Shown: positions 10,877-21,936 of the stretch, piece by piece | How positions within the stretch are numbered: position 1 is the stretch's first letter | Layout of the letters: every line of letters begins with the position of its first letter | Assembly: GCA_014904845.1 (NCBI GenBank) | Contig: MU119379.1 | Location: 52,105-116,104, forward strand | DNA: 64,000 nt | Source of the DNA: Acephala macrosclerotiorum | Lineage: Eukaryota; Ascomycota; Leotiomycetes; Helotiales; Mollisiaceae | Direction of reading: 5' to 3' | The notes under the pieces: model-generated | What the model saw: the letters and a program-made list of their open reading frames with translations, nothing else | Told to the model about the DNA's origin: nothing | The model's database searches: none | Position numbers and translations under genes: made by a program

Positions 10877-11087
10877 TATTAAAATAAAAATTAAAAAAAA
10901 TTACGTGTCGAAATTATATAATAAGTTATATAATTTTTAATTAGTATATAAAAGGAAGTTTTTTTCAAAAGCTTTTTTTTTTTTTTTTATATAAATATAA
11001 GTATAAAACGGCATTAAATCGAATTGACGATTTCGGTACTACGTGCTTCTTATATTACCACCTTTCGGACAGTGTTCTCTTCCGACA
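10877..11087. repeat. Right LTR (inner half mutated, outer half nearly unmutated)
   Basis: Starts TATTAAAAT, which equals TGTCGGAAC of the left copy after C-to-T and G-to-A changes. It ends TTCCGACA with normal G/C over its last 70 bases or so. Confidence 0.65.
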
Positions 11088-12030
11088 ATATCGAAAGCAT
11101 TACGTCAGATTTCAGTGTCAAAGGTACAAGGAAGATTTGAGATCTCGCTCCGAGCTTGATACTCATGCCGAAGCAAAGATCTCCTGTCTACCTCGACCAC
11201 GACAGCTGAAAGATGGCTTCATGTTTGAGACATATGAATGGCTACGAAATAAGAAGAGTGCATTCCCGGGGCAAACACAACAAGAGAAGTGGCAGTCAAT
11301 CTACGATCGCCTTTTTCTCTCAGACGAGTCCCTGTTAACATTTGGTAAGACACCCTTTCAGCCACATCGATAGCGGGACTAAACTATTGTAGATCTTGAT
11401 AATTTGGATCGCGATGGATCCTCAATTCAGGCCGACGTTACTTCGACTGCTTCTAATAACTCGTTGGATCTTCTGGAAACCTATTTGCCATCCGCTGAAG
11501 CTATTGTTGCACGGAGACTGGAACCCGTCGAGACACGCCTTCTTGAGCAAGTTTCCCGCCCAAATCAACAATTTCAAAGAGCAAGTTTTGGAAGCACACA
11601 GAACCAGCCGCCGTCCTCAACCGAAGGATGTCACGATAAACAGACAAAAGTATCTCACTCTCCTGCTGAATCTGGATTTGAAGCCTATTTTACACCAATG
11701 CCAAGTATTGAGACACCAAGAGCAGTGGATCTCGTGGATTTTGGAACCGGCCTCCCCGAACACGACGACTTCGATTCACTTCTCAACTCATGTTTCTCAC
11801 CTTACATAATCTCTCCGTTACCCCCAACTCAATATTCGGATCAAAATTTCTCGTACGACTTTTGCTCGACTTGTATGGGTCCTTGTGTTTGTCAGGGGAG
11901 GATGAAATGTCATTCTAATGTTCCTGGAACGTCGGAATCAAGTGCCCAGTCCAGTTCGAATAATGCGAGCGTGATTCAACAGCTGATGCAACGTATCGAA
12001 GCGCTAGAGAAGAGGCAAGAATTTGGATAG
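11088..12030 (+). pseudogene. 3' part of the split C2H2-type zinc-finger gene
   Basis: Directly after the target duplication the frame reads YRKHYVRFQCQRYKEDL, then SELDTHAEA and MFETYEWLRNKKSAFPGQTQ. This is the second half of the finger region plus the conserved W-L block that follows it in this family. Joined at the duplicated pentamer to the left part, it restores EHLYRKH with both zinc-ligand histidines. An intron at 11,345-11,392 (GTAAGA, ACTAAAC, TGTAG) keeps phase. The last exon (11,393-12,030) encodes a Ser/Pro-rich tail that ends in a short coiled-coil (VIQQLMQRIEALEKRQ). Without its 5' part this half has no start, so the gene must be non-functional unless a downstream promoter is used. 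Confidence 0.7.
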
Positions 12031-15018
12031 CAGGTCTAAAGCATCGAAGATAAAATAACAAGTGCAACGTGATGGGGGGCAAGCAGTACGTCATATGCTG
12101 GCTTATTAGTTGTGTAGGCGTTCGTTGATGCTTTGAAGCTCCTTGCAGCTAGCCGAGTTGTTCTTCCGGCCATTGAGAAGTGATTCTTTTTGGCATCATT
12201 TCTAGCAAGTGCGGAGAAATCTTGTACCAAGTATCCAGTCAGTGGTTACCGCGGAAGATGGGTACCTGTTTAATACGCGTGTCCGTAGAAAGGTGATGTA
12301 GAGGAAGGAGGAAGAAAGAAATTGAAGTATCGTACTCAAGGCTCAGGAGACCGAGGTATGTTCGGAGTGAGTCAGCAGCTAGCACCAATCTCACGAAGGT
12401 GTCTCCTCAAAGAGAACTGAGAGTTGCATTAGATTTAGCTATCACACAATCAATGTCAAATACCTCGGCCAAATAAGATTTTTTGAAGTGCAATATTCGA
12501 CCCTTCCTTGGGACTTAAGCAAAGTTAACACGAAAAATCAAATTTTTAGAAGGAGTACACAAAGAATAGCGAAGTGGCCGGTCAGGAGATGCGAGGATAG
12601 GTACTCCGTGAAGTGCCCCTCCTTAAGCGAGCTGTACCCGCACCTGACCTTGCTATGCCCAAACACGCGTATTGAATACGCGTATGCACGCGCCTCACCA
12701 GCCTCAACAACTTCACATCATCCTCATAAATACGAGAGAGTACCCAAATTTCGTCTCCTCTTTCTCGACATCTTTGTTCATGTCCTCGCCCTCCCATTTC
12801 ATCGCATCGCCTTGCTCTGCAGGCCTCGAACGCGGAGCAGATGCTCAGGTACTGCGACATCATCAAGGATGGAGCTGGCCAGCAGAGAAGGATCACATTG
12901 GGATTTTAATTTTTGTATTTTGCCAACTTGGGCCATCAATACATCTCTCGAGTGAGGATGATCATTTTTGCAACAGTCACGTGATGCGTAGACATGATGT
13001 AGATTGCTGTTTTGTTTGGGAGGATTGAGTCTTCGGGGATGATGAAGTCTCTTGTTATGTTCAAAATCGAACGTGGGGTAGCACTAGAATTTGCTCGCAG
13101 CTCTTGCGGGTGCTCAAGTGGTACGAAGAGCTGCACTGCCCGTTCTTCATGTCCGTTCCCGTTCTCCTGCGTCCAGTTAGTCTAATTCTGTTCTTGAAGC
13201 TTGATTTATTATCGAACATCCTTTTTATAGCTTCCAATGCTTCCACTCTCTTGCTGAGGGAGTTTTCTGCCTGCCTAGCCTGCCGGCATTTCATACGTCG
13301 TGGGTAGCGCCACCTCAAGAATCTCGCCAACACAAAGCTCATTAAGATGCATGCGAATGTTCCCGATTTGACTCGTTCTCCGAATACACAGGCCAAAGTT
13401 GAAGCTGGGTCTTAATTGGAGTGGAGGAGTGGAGGTCATATCGTGGCAGTGGAAAGTGTGCGTCTGTTGATCTCATGTTATTCTAGTAACTTTTAGTCTT
13501 ATTATGTTCTGTTTTGGGAAGTCTTTTGATGATAAGCTTTTGCGTGCTTTCTGATCCGTCTGCTCTCTTGTACACTAAATGAGTTGACTTTGATTTGAAG
13601 CTGGGTGTGCATGGCCGCCACGTGAGTTGAACAGCTAGGCCACAGCCAGAGTCTTGGTCTCAAGACCCGGCTAGATAAGACCTAATAGCAACGAGCTTCC
13701 TCTTTAGGCGCGATAAATCATGGATACCTGCAAGTGCGGGAAAATGGCGGTAATGGCTGACGAACCATTGATCCGGGAGAAGCCTGTGCTTTTGAAGCAT
13801 CCGAGCAAATTGTCGATCTGAGGCGCGGTCGCGCGATCAAGATTCAAGTGGTGTGCCGCCGGATTTTAACGTCGTGCCTTGAGCAAGTTGAGCGTGCCAC
13901 CAAAGCGAGCTGTGATAGTGATGGTGGCATCTTCGGCTTGAGGGTGATCTTTTCCGTTTCCTAAGTATTTATTTTTAATTGCGGGGTCCTGCCGCTAGGT
14001 CACAAGCTGCAAGGCAAGTGCATTTATCCTTTGCATGCCGACAACCTACCCTGCGATGAAAACAGGACAGAGTAATTGGGGGCTATAAATAGTGATGCAC
14101 CCAACTGTTGTTACACTAACTCGACTATAGCTGCCCCTCGTCTGCTCAGCCTTTCCAATCGGAAGTGACTGCATCTCTTCTTTATCTCTCTTCACCAGCT
14201 TTGGTATTCTTTCGGACTGCAACATTTCAAGGCTGTGTTACCGCCGAAGTAGTCATCCTCAACGGCTATACATGTGCAACTCGACGTTAGTTGTTGGGTT
14301 GATTGTTGGAACTCTATCAACTTTCCAACGTTGTATCTTGATCGAACTTAGATCTCACTGCATGTACATGCACTCCACGATATCTCGAAGGTTCTCAATT
14401 GGCGAGCTCGTAACTCTATGGTCACTTTAGCCGCTGCCGCAAGATAATGGTGTGGGAGCGAGGAAGCAACTCAATTCAAAGACCACGATCCATCCAAAGA
14501 ATGGGCAGTACCAGACGGCGGTCCGATGCGCCTACCAACAGGGTCGAGTAGCATCGGAGGGTTAGGCGAATACTTGATTGGATACGGCACAGCTTCCATA
14601 AGGATTATGTTTCGAGCCGATAAGCACTACTGTACCAAATACCGACGCGACCTGTCGGCAATCAAGAAGAGGGGCAATGTCCCCTGCGGCTGAATAAAAT
14701 CGGCAGGGATTTTCAACACGACGCGAAAACGCATTTCTCTCACGGTTTGTAAGGTCTCTTGAGAGGTGCGATAACGTTGCAATTTCTGTCGAGACTTTAT
14801 GCAGCACGACATCAAGCTGAAGTCAGCTTATAGCGTGGATTCCAACATGAAACTCAAACGACTTCGCCCCAAACTTACATTTTCGTCATTATGATACAGC
14901 ATTAATTATTCGAAGTCTTTAGGGGCTCAGACAGATTCGAATTTTGATATAGCGAGCAGGTCTGCGTCGTTGTTGCCCGTCGCCGAAAATTTGACTCCGG
15001 CAATTAATTTGTGTCAAA
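12031..15018. other. Long region without a confident gene
   Basis: About 3 kb with normal composition. Possible remnants only: a short plus-strand stretch near 12,823-12,909 (ASNAEQMLRYCDIIKDG after a TGCAG acceptor) that looks coding, and the minus-strand frame listed separately at 13,061-13,396. A TATA-like CTATAAATAG lies near 14,081. I see no RNA gene. Confidence 0.4.
13061..13396 (-). CDS. Possible small membrane/coiled-coil protein, unrecognised
   Basis: A 111-codon minus-strand frame with a hydrophobic stretch near residues 13-28 (TFACILMSFVLARFL) followed by a charged, helix-prone part (ENSLSKRVEALEAIKRMF). No family recognised and no supporting splice or start context. It may be a chance frame. 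Confidence 0.2.
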   Translation of the reverse strand: MACVFGERVKSGTFACILMSFVLARFLRWRYPRRMKCRQARQAENSLSKRVEALEAIKRMFDNKSSFKNRIRLTGRRRTGTDMKNGQCSSSYHLSTRKSCEQILVLPHVRF

Positions 15019-17295
15019 ATGTCAACAAATACCACCATTCATGTTGGCTTTTGGACGAACTGGGCTAAAGGACCAGCAACTGGATCAACTTTGACACTCT
15101 CAAATCGCAATGGTGCTGTTCTTATTGCAGCTCTTGCTATCTTTATCCAGGTACGGTGTTCAGATCCAAATTATTGGACCATTCGGCTGACCCATTGAAC
15201 AGCTTGCAGGCGGCAGGTCATGGACGATTATATCCTTCATCGTACATCAGATCAGGACTACCAGACAAGCAAGAGATGGCGTCTACCACCAGCAGCAAGT
15301 CACTCTTCGCAACAACAACTCCGATATCAGCGCTATATGGCAGTTTACCAAGATAGGGTGGGCCTGGCGATCGCGTTCAGGACGGAGTTTCCGAGACTCC
15401 CTTATTCTCATCTCGACAGGAGTCATCCACCTAGTTGCCTTTGTAGCTGCCGGTATCCTATCTTCGCACATTACCTCAACTGGAAGTCAGGTTCTTATCG
15501 CTCGAAGTCCCTACTGCGGAATGTGGCAGCCTCAAGGATATGACCCAGTCAATCAATCAAGCTTCGCCCCCTTTGTTGCCTACAACAGCTACAGCAAGTT
15601 CTCCTTGCAAGCCAGTAAGCAATATGTCGAAGACTGTTTGTCGGAACCACAATCTTTACCCGAATGCGATATTTATAAACAAGTGCAGTTGAACTGGAGC
15701 TCCAGGAACACCGTTTGCCCATTTGATGATAGTCTTTGCCTTGGGCCCGCGAATGGTTCCTTGTATATGGACACTGGATTGCTGGACTCCCGTGACGACT
15801 TCGGCGTGAACAGCCAGGACAAGGACAGAGTGCAATGGAGGCGCAATGTAACATGCGTTCCGATTACGACGGATGGATATGTCAAGAGCGGCAATAGCAC
15901 TCTCACGCTCAGTGGAGAACTCAGTCTTCAAGGAGATAACAACGACCTGGTAACTCCAATCCCTTACAACTATACTGCAGCATACTACGGGCCCAGTGAC
16001 ATTAACGGTACTCTGTTCGGAATGAATGACCCTTCTCTGGTCAATGCCACTTATGTCTTTTCGAATTATCGCGACTACGCACTACCCTTTTACAATCGAG
16101 AGGCAGTTTCCTGGGACATTGAGTAAGTTACAAGTCTTCGAGCGCAGATTTTTCGAGCGCAGATTTGATCAAAGCTGACCGTTCTTCAAGTATCGAGACG
16201 TCAGATTATCAACTTGGCTTCGATCCAATTCCCGCACTAGCCAACACGAACAGCACCCTTGCACTAATCTTTGCCTCCTTTTATGGCATATTTACTGGTC
16301 CCAGCGACGATCTATGGCTGTCCGCGCACTACAACACCTCGTTAACAGAAACGACCAATGGGGTGGAGAGTGAGACTATCTACGAATATATCCTGGATAA
16401 GCCAATCTCCGTCTTAGGATGCACGGAGCAATTCCAATTCTGCAATCCTACTCATCAAGGTTCCTCCGCGTGCTCTCCTCCACTCTCGGTCAATTACATG
16501 GAGGAGAACTGGTCCAACGTTACCAAGGGCCTCTTCGATACAAAGAAACAGCAGGAGACTGCGCTCGCAATTTTGATCTCTGCTTCGTTCTCCACCATTG
16601 TGGATACTATCGAAATCGGAGATTCTCCTCTGCTTGTCGAGAATTTAGCTGAGTCGCAACAATCGTTGCCACCAGCGAATAACCAATGGGAACTCGAATC
16701 GAAGAATTGGTTCACGATTGGACTTGCAAATACTCAACGTCTTGTGGTAGACTATGTCACAGGCCCGCCTTCCCAGTACACGGAATTTGTTCCACTTAAC
16801 CAAGCAGCCAACAACTCTGCTCTGGCATGGCTGTGCGAGAGTCAGACAATTCGTCGGAGCGACTTCTCAAACTTCAGTACACTGGCAATATTTTTAGTCT
16901 TTGGCTTTGGCTCGATCATTATTGGTATAAGTCTCTGTCTAGAGTCAGTCGTTGGCTGGCAACGTGGAAGACGCAAGCAAGGCGAATGGCGCCAAAAAGC
17001 TTGGTGGTCAGACGGGATTCTACAGTTGCAAATGAGGGCTTTGAAAGGGGTGGGTGTCACTGGTTGGGACCATGGAGAGAATATGGTGCCTGTCAATGAG
17101 AAGGGCAAGGTTTGGAGCTCGATGATCACCTGGGATGAGTCGGCTCCTTCGAATGAGGAAAAGAGCCGTTTTGCTCGTATCGATAGTGGGAAGTGGTCTC
17201 AGGGGAGTGGGAAGGATGGACCTCTTATTCATGTCGCCTCAGTGAGCTCCATGGGCTTCAGTGAGGTCAAGAGAGTAAGGTCGAACTCTGTCTAG
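15019..17295 (+). CDS. Uncharacterised fungal membrane protein with a large outer domain
   Basis: Exons 15,019-15,150, 15,203-16,122 and 16,191-17,295 give 718 residues, all in phase. The introns are 52 and 68 bp with CTGAC branch points. Hydrophobic segments lie at about residues 31-48, 110-130 and 580-603. The roughly 450 residues between the last two contain many N-x-S/T sites and scattered cysteines, so this part probably faces outside and is glycosylated. A short Lys/Arg-rich tail would be cytosolic. The start is supported by the caaaATG context and by the intron phase. Ascomycete genomes carry many proteins of this layout without known function. Nothing is broken here. The second intron contains an exact 15-bp tandem duplication. 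Confidence 0.75.
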
Positions 17296-18406
17296 AATGG
17301 GTTCATCATGCTTGCAATCTGATGGCGGGGTAGTTGTAGGGTAGTTGGCAGGTGAATCTTCCTCTCCCCCTTTTGGAAGTTGATCAATTTCGTATCGGGT
17401 TTTACAATCGAACTGTCTCTACCTCTGCCAAAATAAAAGCTTCAATATCTGCAAGATCCTTCTAGTAGCCATTTTTATGCTCAATGTACTTTTTTCCGCG
17501 CGACGGGTCCGATTTTCCTGCACTTCCATTGCCTCCATTTCAAGAAGCCCCCCTTCCGCCAATCGAGTATCGAGCATGCTTTTGTTGCACGTCGCATTTG
17601 GAATTGCAACTCAAATAGACATGGACTCGAAGATGAGATCCAAACCGATCTCGAGTTGCCAGACAAATCGACATTGACATTGAATTGCCCGCCATATCGA
17701 CTAGCACTATTCCCGCTCCTCTCCGCTCCTCTCCGTTCGCTCCGAAGCAGCTCTCTTCCTCTTTCTTGGCCGTCCCCTCCCTCTTTTTTACACTACCACC
17801 ATCTTTTCTTCTTCCATCTCCTTTGTCATTATCATCCTACTATCACTTCTTTTCCTCTTCCCCGGTCTCCCTCTCCCCCTCTTCAACCTCTTCACTTTAT
17901 CCTCATCACCCATATCGCTATAGCTTTCCTCGTATACCTCATCTTCTCTCCTTCCCCTTCCTCAACTCGCTGCTTGATTTCTTGCTTGAGTTCTTTCATG
18001 TATTTCTTCTTCCCTTTTGTTTGTGTTATTCTCCTCCGCTTGTAAGTGTGGACTGTGACTTCATCTTCTGCTATTGTAATGGCTTGTTGCGGAGGTTTGT
18101 TGAGGTCAGAAATATCCAGGCATCAAGGAGGAGTTGTAATGTCCTGATGATTATCTCTACCACGAGAAGGATTTGATCGACGCGGTCTTTTCCTTTTGTT
18201 TCTCATCATCATCGCAGGAGTCCCTGATGTCCCTAGCCGTTTAGGTTAGTTTTCAAGGACGGAGGCACACGAAGAGGTGCAAACAGCCTCACAAATTTTG
18301 GTTGGGTCCATTGATTTTGATGATGGACCGCTTATTGGTGTCACGGTTTGGCATTGTATTGTATGTTAGGATATTGGACAAGAGAGATGGTAGGATGAAA
18401 GCAGTA
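17296..18406. other. Pyrimidine-rich stretch without gene
   Basis: From about 17,690 to 18,040 the plus strand is strongly C/T-rich, like the leader or promoter of a highly expressed fungal gene, but no coding region follows. The open frames in it are Ser/Pro/Leu low-complexity products of that composition. Confidence 0.4.
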
Positions 18407-18666
18407 TCCGTTACGCTGCCACCAACTTTGCGTCTCGCCTAATTTTAGTGAGAACATCAAAATCAACTAGAGTCACCAACTTTAAACACTTTTCTTATAG
18501 AGATGTATTAATGAAAACATGTATAAACTAGGTATAATTCAATATATAAGGCAGTAAATCGTTCGGGCGGACCTTAAGATATTATATTAATTACATCGCA
18601 ATATATAAGCGCTAGAAAGCGCGAGAGTTTTAGCGATTAGACGCAAAGCTGGTGGCAGCGTACGGA
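18407..18666. mobile_element. 260-bp MITE with TA target duplication
   Basis: The ends are inverted repeats of about 29 bp: TCCGTTACGCTGCCACC at the left and its near-perfect complement ending TGGCAGCGTACGGA at the right, with one extra T on the left. TA flanks both sides (18,405-18,406 and 18,667-18,668). The interior is AT-rich and non-coding. This is the form of a non-autonomous Tc1/mariner-type element. It does not share its ends with the pogo element at 1.6 kb. Confidence 0.75.
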
Positions 18667-18934
18667 TACTTTGCGGAAGTCGCTCGTAATCTGGGTTTCA
18701 TTGCAAATAACACCTTTCAAGAGGAGGCAATACACTAGGTCAAGTGTGCCGTACTTCTACGATGATGGTGGGAGGAGGGGTACGCTACCGCGCCATACCA
18801 GACAAGCGAGCCCCTTTCAGGGCTTGGCTCTCTTCAAACACCTTAAGTATGACCTTCAGGTGAGAAAGTCAAGTGTAACTCTTGAGCAAGACTACACACG
18901 CTTAGAAAAGAGTTTAATTCATACTCCTATCCCG
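18667..18934. other. Short region between MITE and aldehyde dehydrogenase relic
   Basis: An open frame of 92 codons (18,671-18,949) has no recognisable feature; nothing else seen. Confidence 0.35.
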
Positions 18935-20314
18935 AGTACTTCGAAATAAATACTCTTCACCTCCGTGAATACTCCATGCTTTCCAGCAAACTCTCCCTTC
19001 CCGTGCCACTTCCTTTCCACCCGCCAAATGGAAGATCTCCTGCCCTCAAGTCAGCACAAAATTCCATGATGCAGGAGGTTTCGGGCGCGTTGAGGAATAT
19101 TGTTGGGTGGATGAGGAGGGATTTTGAATCGCCTTTTAACGCTTTTGTTGATGTTTCTTGGGAATCTCCCAGAGCGAGGGAGCCGCCGCTTTCTTGGCCG
19201 ATGGAGATGTATTTGTTAACGGCTTCGAACTGTGTCTTGTATGTTTGAGGTCCATGGTTGATTTCTCCTTTCGTAGGATCGTCCATCTTCCTCTCACTGG
19301 CCAACTTTTTGAACACCTCAACAAACTTCTCTGCAGCAGTGTCTTGGACACAGATCCTCGAGTTCGCCATGCATGTTTGGCCACTGTTCCGGAATATCGA
19401 GTTCTCGGTATCCTTCGCAGCCTGTTCCAGATCCACGTCATCGAATATAAGCGCGGTCCTTTACCTCCTAGCTCGAAACTACTTTCTTGAGATTCGAGTT
19501 TGCGGATGCAATTTGAATTGCTCGGCGTGTGCAAGTGCTGCCTGTGAATGAGAGGGCGCGGATAGACATGTGTGGTGATATTGCGGCACCTGAGATATGG
19601 CCATGGCCAGATAGGACATTAATTACGCCGGGTGGGAAACCGCATTCCTTGATCCACTGTTCATCCGAATTCAATTCTTGCAATACCACTATTCACAAGC
19701 CAATGAGGGTTAGGGAAGGGATACTAACAGTCAAAGGCGCCTTCCCACTACTCTTCAACACAACCCAATTTCCCGCCGCCACCACCGGCGCAACCTTCTT
19801 CGAGAAAAACACCAACGGCGCATTCCATGGAATAATAATCCCCACAACCCCAAACGGCTGCCTCAAACTCATATTCAGAAACCCAGGGTGTTTAAGCTGG
19901 TGTGTCCTTGCGCGTAAGCTGCTTCGCCGAAGTAGTTGAAATTCACGGCGGCGTGGTCTGCTGTCGAAGAATGAGGATATGGGGCGACCCATGGAGATTG
20001 CGTCGAGTTCAGTGAGCTCGGGGGTCGAGAAGAGGATTTTGGAGGCTATGGCTTTAAGGGGTTTGCCACGTTGGATTGGGGAGAGGAGGACTAGGAGGGG
20101 AACGCTGCGAGGGTAGCAGAGACGGCGGTGTCGACGTCTTCAACTGATGCTTCCGTGACTGAAGGGTGTCAGTCAAGTTGATTGTGCGGGAGCGAGGGAG
20201 ACTTTGCCTTTTGCTACGAGTTCGCCTATGTGTGATGAGAAGAGATCGAATGTCTCTCCCGTGGATGCTGGGACAAACTATTTCAAATTCAGCCTTGTCG
20301 CCTACACCAGACAT
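18935..20314 (-). pseudogene. Aldehyde dehydrogenase pseudogene
   Basis: Minus-strand pieces in order: an N-terminal part with [73 protein letters not shown] (19,880-19,800); GFPPGVINVLSGHG; FELGGKGP; then NSGQTCMANSRI with the catalytic Cys (about 19,380); and PFGGWKGSGTGRE near the end. These are NAD(P)-dependent aldehyde dehydrogenase landmarks. They lie in different frames, with at least five breaks. Some 70 residues are missing between NAPETS and the PFGGW motif. So the gene is dead. Its nearest relatives should be fungal aldehyde dehydrogenases of about 490 residues. Confidence 0.85.
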
Positions 20315-20523
20315 CCGACTTTATAGTCCTCGAGAAACTAGAGATGGTCTCGAGGAGGGACATTCATGCATGATTGAGGACAACACACCTCATTATTGAC
20401 GAACAGTTGGGTCTCAATTGGTGTCATCTTGAACGATTCAAAGCTCAATCCAAACTGTACGAGAAGAGTATGAAGCTACCATGCTTCACGGTGCATCAGA
20501 TGTAGCTCCATCTGGATGACGCA

Positions 20524-20829
20524 TCAGAGCTCACTCAACCTGGCCTTAGATTTGCGACCAGCCTCGTCCACATGCATTTCGTAGGGCCAGCTATCTCCGC
20601 ATCGCATGGACAACCATCTTTGAAGCTGTGTGCAGCCGCGGCTGCTTGTAGCCGACGGTTGTGCCGAGGCCAAGAAGAGTTTGCAGGAGGTCTGCGAGGT
20701 TATCGTGATCAGCGCCTTCAAGGGGAGCTGCAGGGACTGGGGCATCGGTTCGGAGATCCGTCGGTAAGTTCCAGGCTGCCTGCATGCTATCGAGCGCCTG
20801 GAGCTGCAGTGGGATAATGCCCGAAGCAC
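20524..20829 (-). pseudogene. Possible gene fragment, unrecognised
   Basis: Two overlapping minus-strand frames look partly coding (ALDSMQAAWNLPTDLRTDAP, then LADLLQTLLGLGTTVGYKQP and SKMVVHAMRR). They end among stops. No family recognised; it could be the tail of a regulator once belonging to the decayed cluster. Confidence 0.25.
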
Positions 20830-21108
20830 TGCGAGCCTCGGCGTTTGCCGCTGAAGCTCGTGACGGCGAGTGTGCTACTCCCTATGGAATCTAGAGCTTC
20901 GTGGAGAGCTAATGGTGAGGATGTGGATGTGGAGTTGTTGATTCAGGCGGGGACAAATTTGTTGGCGGGGAAGGCGGCGGCGGAGTTAGAGGAGGAGTTA
21001 GGTAAGCCAGTTGTGACGATTAATACGGCGACTGTTTGGCATGCTTATAGAAGTAATGGGATTATGGATAAGGTTGAGGGGTGGGGGAGTTTGTTGAGTG
21101 AGCATTAG
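20830..21108 (+). pseudogene. C-terminal relic of an Asp/Glu-racemase-like (maleate isomerase / arylmalonate decarboxylase) protein
   Basis: The frame ends with IQAGTNLLAGKAAAELEEEL, then GKPVVTINTATVWHAYRSNG and GWGSLLSEH before TAG. This is the C-terminal part of the Asp/Glu/hydantoin racemase superfamily, in the branch with maleate cis-trans isomerases and arylmalonate decarboxylases; their second catalytic Cys lies in the segment that here reads IQAGTNL, where it is replaced. The first two thirds of the protein are missing or unreadable upstream. So it is a remnant, probably of a catabolic gene. Confidence 0.6.
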
Positions 21109-21271
21109 ATGGGAAGAAATTCCGTTCAATATTCGAGTGTTGCTAATTTCCGATCTCCGCGGCTGCCATGTGTCAAAGCCCTCCTTCCAGTAGACATTCA
21201 GGCAAGTGCCTTCATAATACAAGCTTCGCAATAGCATTTCCATATTTTCGTGGTGCAAAATTTCTGCGTTT

Positions 21272-21542
21272 CTAACTCATATCCCAGCTCACAGCAGGTG
21301 TGAAGTAGCATGCATGTCATTAATCCCTCCACCGGGGCATTTTCCCTCGAAAATTTCTTGTACTCAAGATGTCCTCCGCATTCCTTCTCGTAGTTCTCCA
21401 TGTCTTCTTTGTTCTTGAACACTAACTTTGTAACGAAGGTGTAACCTTGTTCTTGATGAAGACCTCGAAACCTTTCAGCGCGATGTCTAGATGTTTGTTC
21501 TGGTATCTTGATTATCGTCACGCGAGTGATCTCGGACGTCAT
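21272..21542 (-). pseudogene. Dabb (stress-responsive A/B barrel) protein pseudogene
   Basis: Minus-strand frame from ATG 21,542: VTIIKIPEQ, then GYTFVTKLVFKNKEDMENYE, KECGGHLEYKKF and ENAPVEGLMT. These match the Dabb fold of small dimeric fungal proteins of about 100-115 residues. A segment between the first strand and GYTFV is shorter than usual. The expected end YFTPAVSWDMS and its stop (TAG at 21,272) lie in another frame, so there is at least one frameshift near 21,300. Confidence 0.65.
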
Positions 21543-21936
21543 CTTGCTTGGGCTGGATGTTCGATCGCGGTTAACGAACGTCGCAGTATGTTTGATAATA
21601 CTCGGCGGATTCGGATCAGTCTTCCACCCCCTCAGTCGATTCGGACCTGGGGCCTCTCCTTCGGATCAAACATGCGAAAAGCTAATCCCTGCGTCGCATG
21701 AAGCCAGGGTCGCCATCGGCTTGTCAGACCCCTTTTCGCTTCGGCTACAAGCAGCCGAGACATTCTCCGACTGTCGCATCTCGGCCAACGATTCCTTCGG
21801 CGGAAGCATTGCATTAGATATTGCGATCCAGATCAGTCTTAATGGAACTTGATTGTTGGGCCGTCTAGTCTAGAACCGACAGACCATATTCTCGCTCCAA
21901 ATCATCAACTTCACGATTTCAGCCCTCGCCCTCACA

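Larger units (their letters stand above)
6804..11087. mobile_element. RIP-saturated LTR retrotransposon inserted in the C2H2 gene
   Basis: The AT-saturated block is bounded by direct repeats of about 210-220 bp. Both copies share the segment around AACGGCATTAAATCGAATT, and their differences are almost all C/T or G/A. The element starts TGTCGGAA (6,804) and ends TTCCGACA (11,080-11,087), an 8-bp inverted terminus normal for LTR elements. Flanking pentamers are ATATT (6,799-6,803) and ATATC (11,088-11,092), a target duplication differing by one C/T. No protein can be read inside (about 7,080-10,870): nearly every G:C pair has become A:T and all frames are closed. The superfamily cannot be told. 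At 4.3 kb it is short, so deletions are likely. Confidence 0.75.

Noticed and set aside
13620..13690. Possible tRNA-like fold (repeated GGTCTCAAGACC-type words)
   Set aside because: No recognisable B-box (GGTTCGAATCC type), anticodon arm or acceptor pairing could be drawn.
17656..18176. Two overlapping Ser/Pro/Leu-rich plus-strand frames (129 and 163 codons)
   Set aside because: Both come from a C/T-rich low-complexity stretch that is open in more than one frame; no start context or motif.
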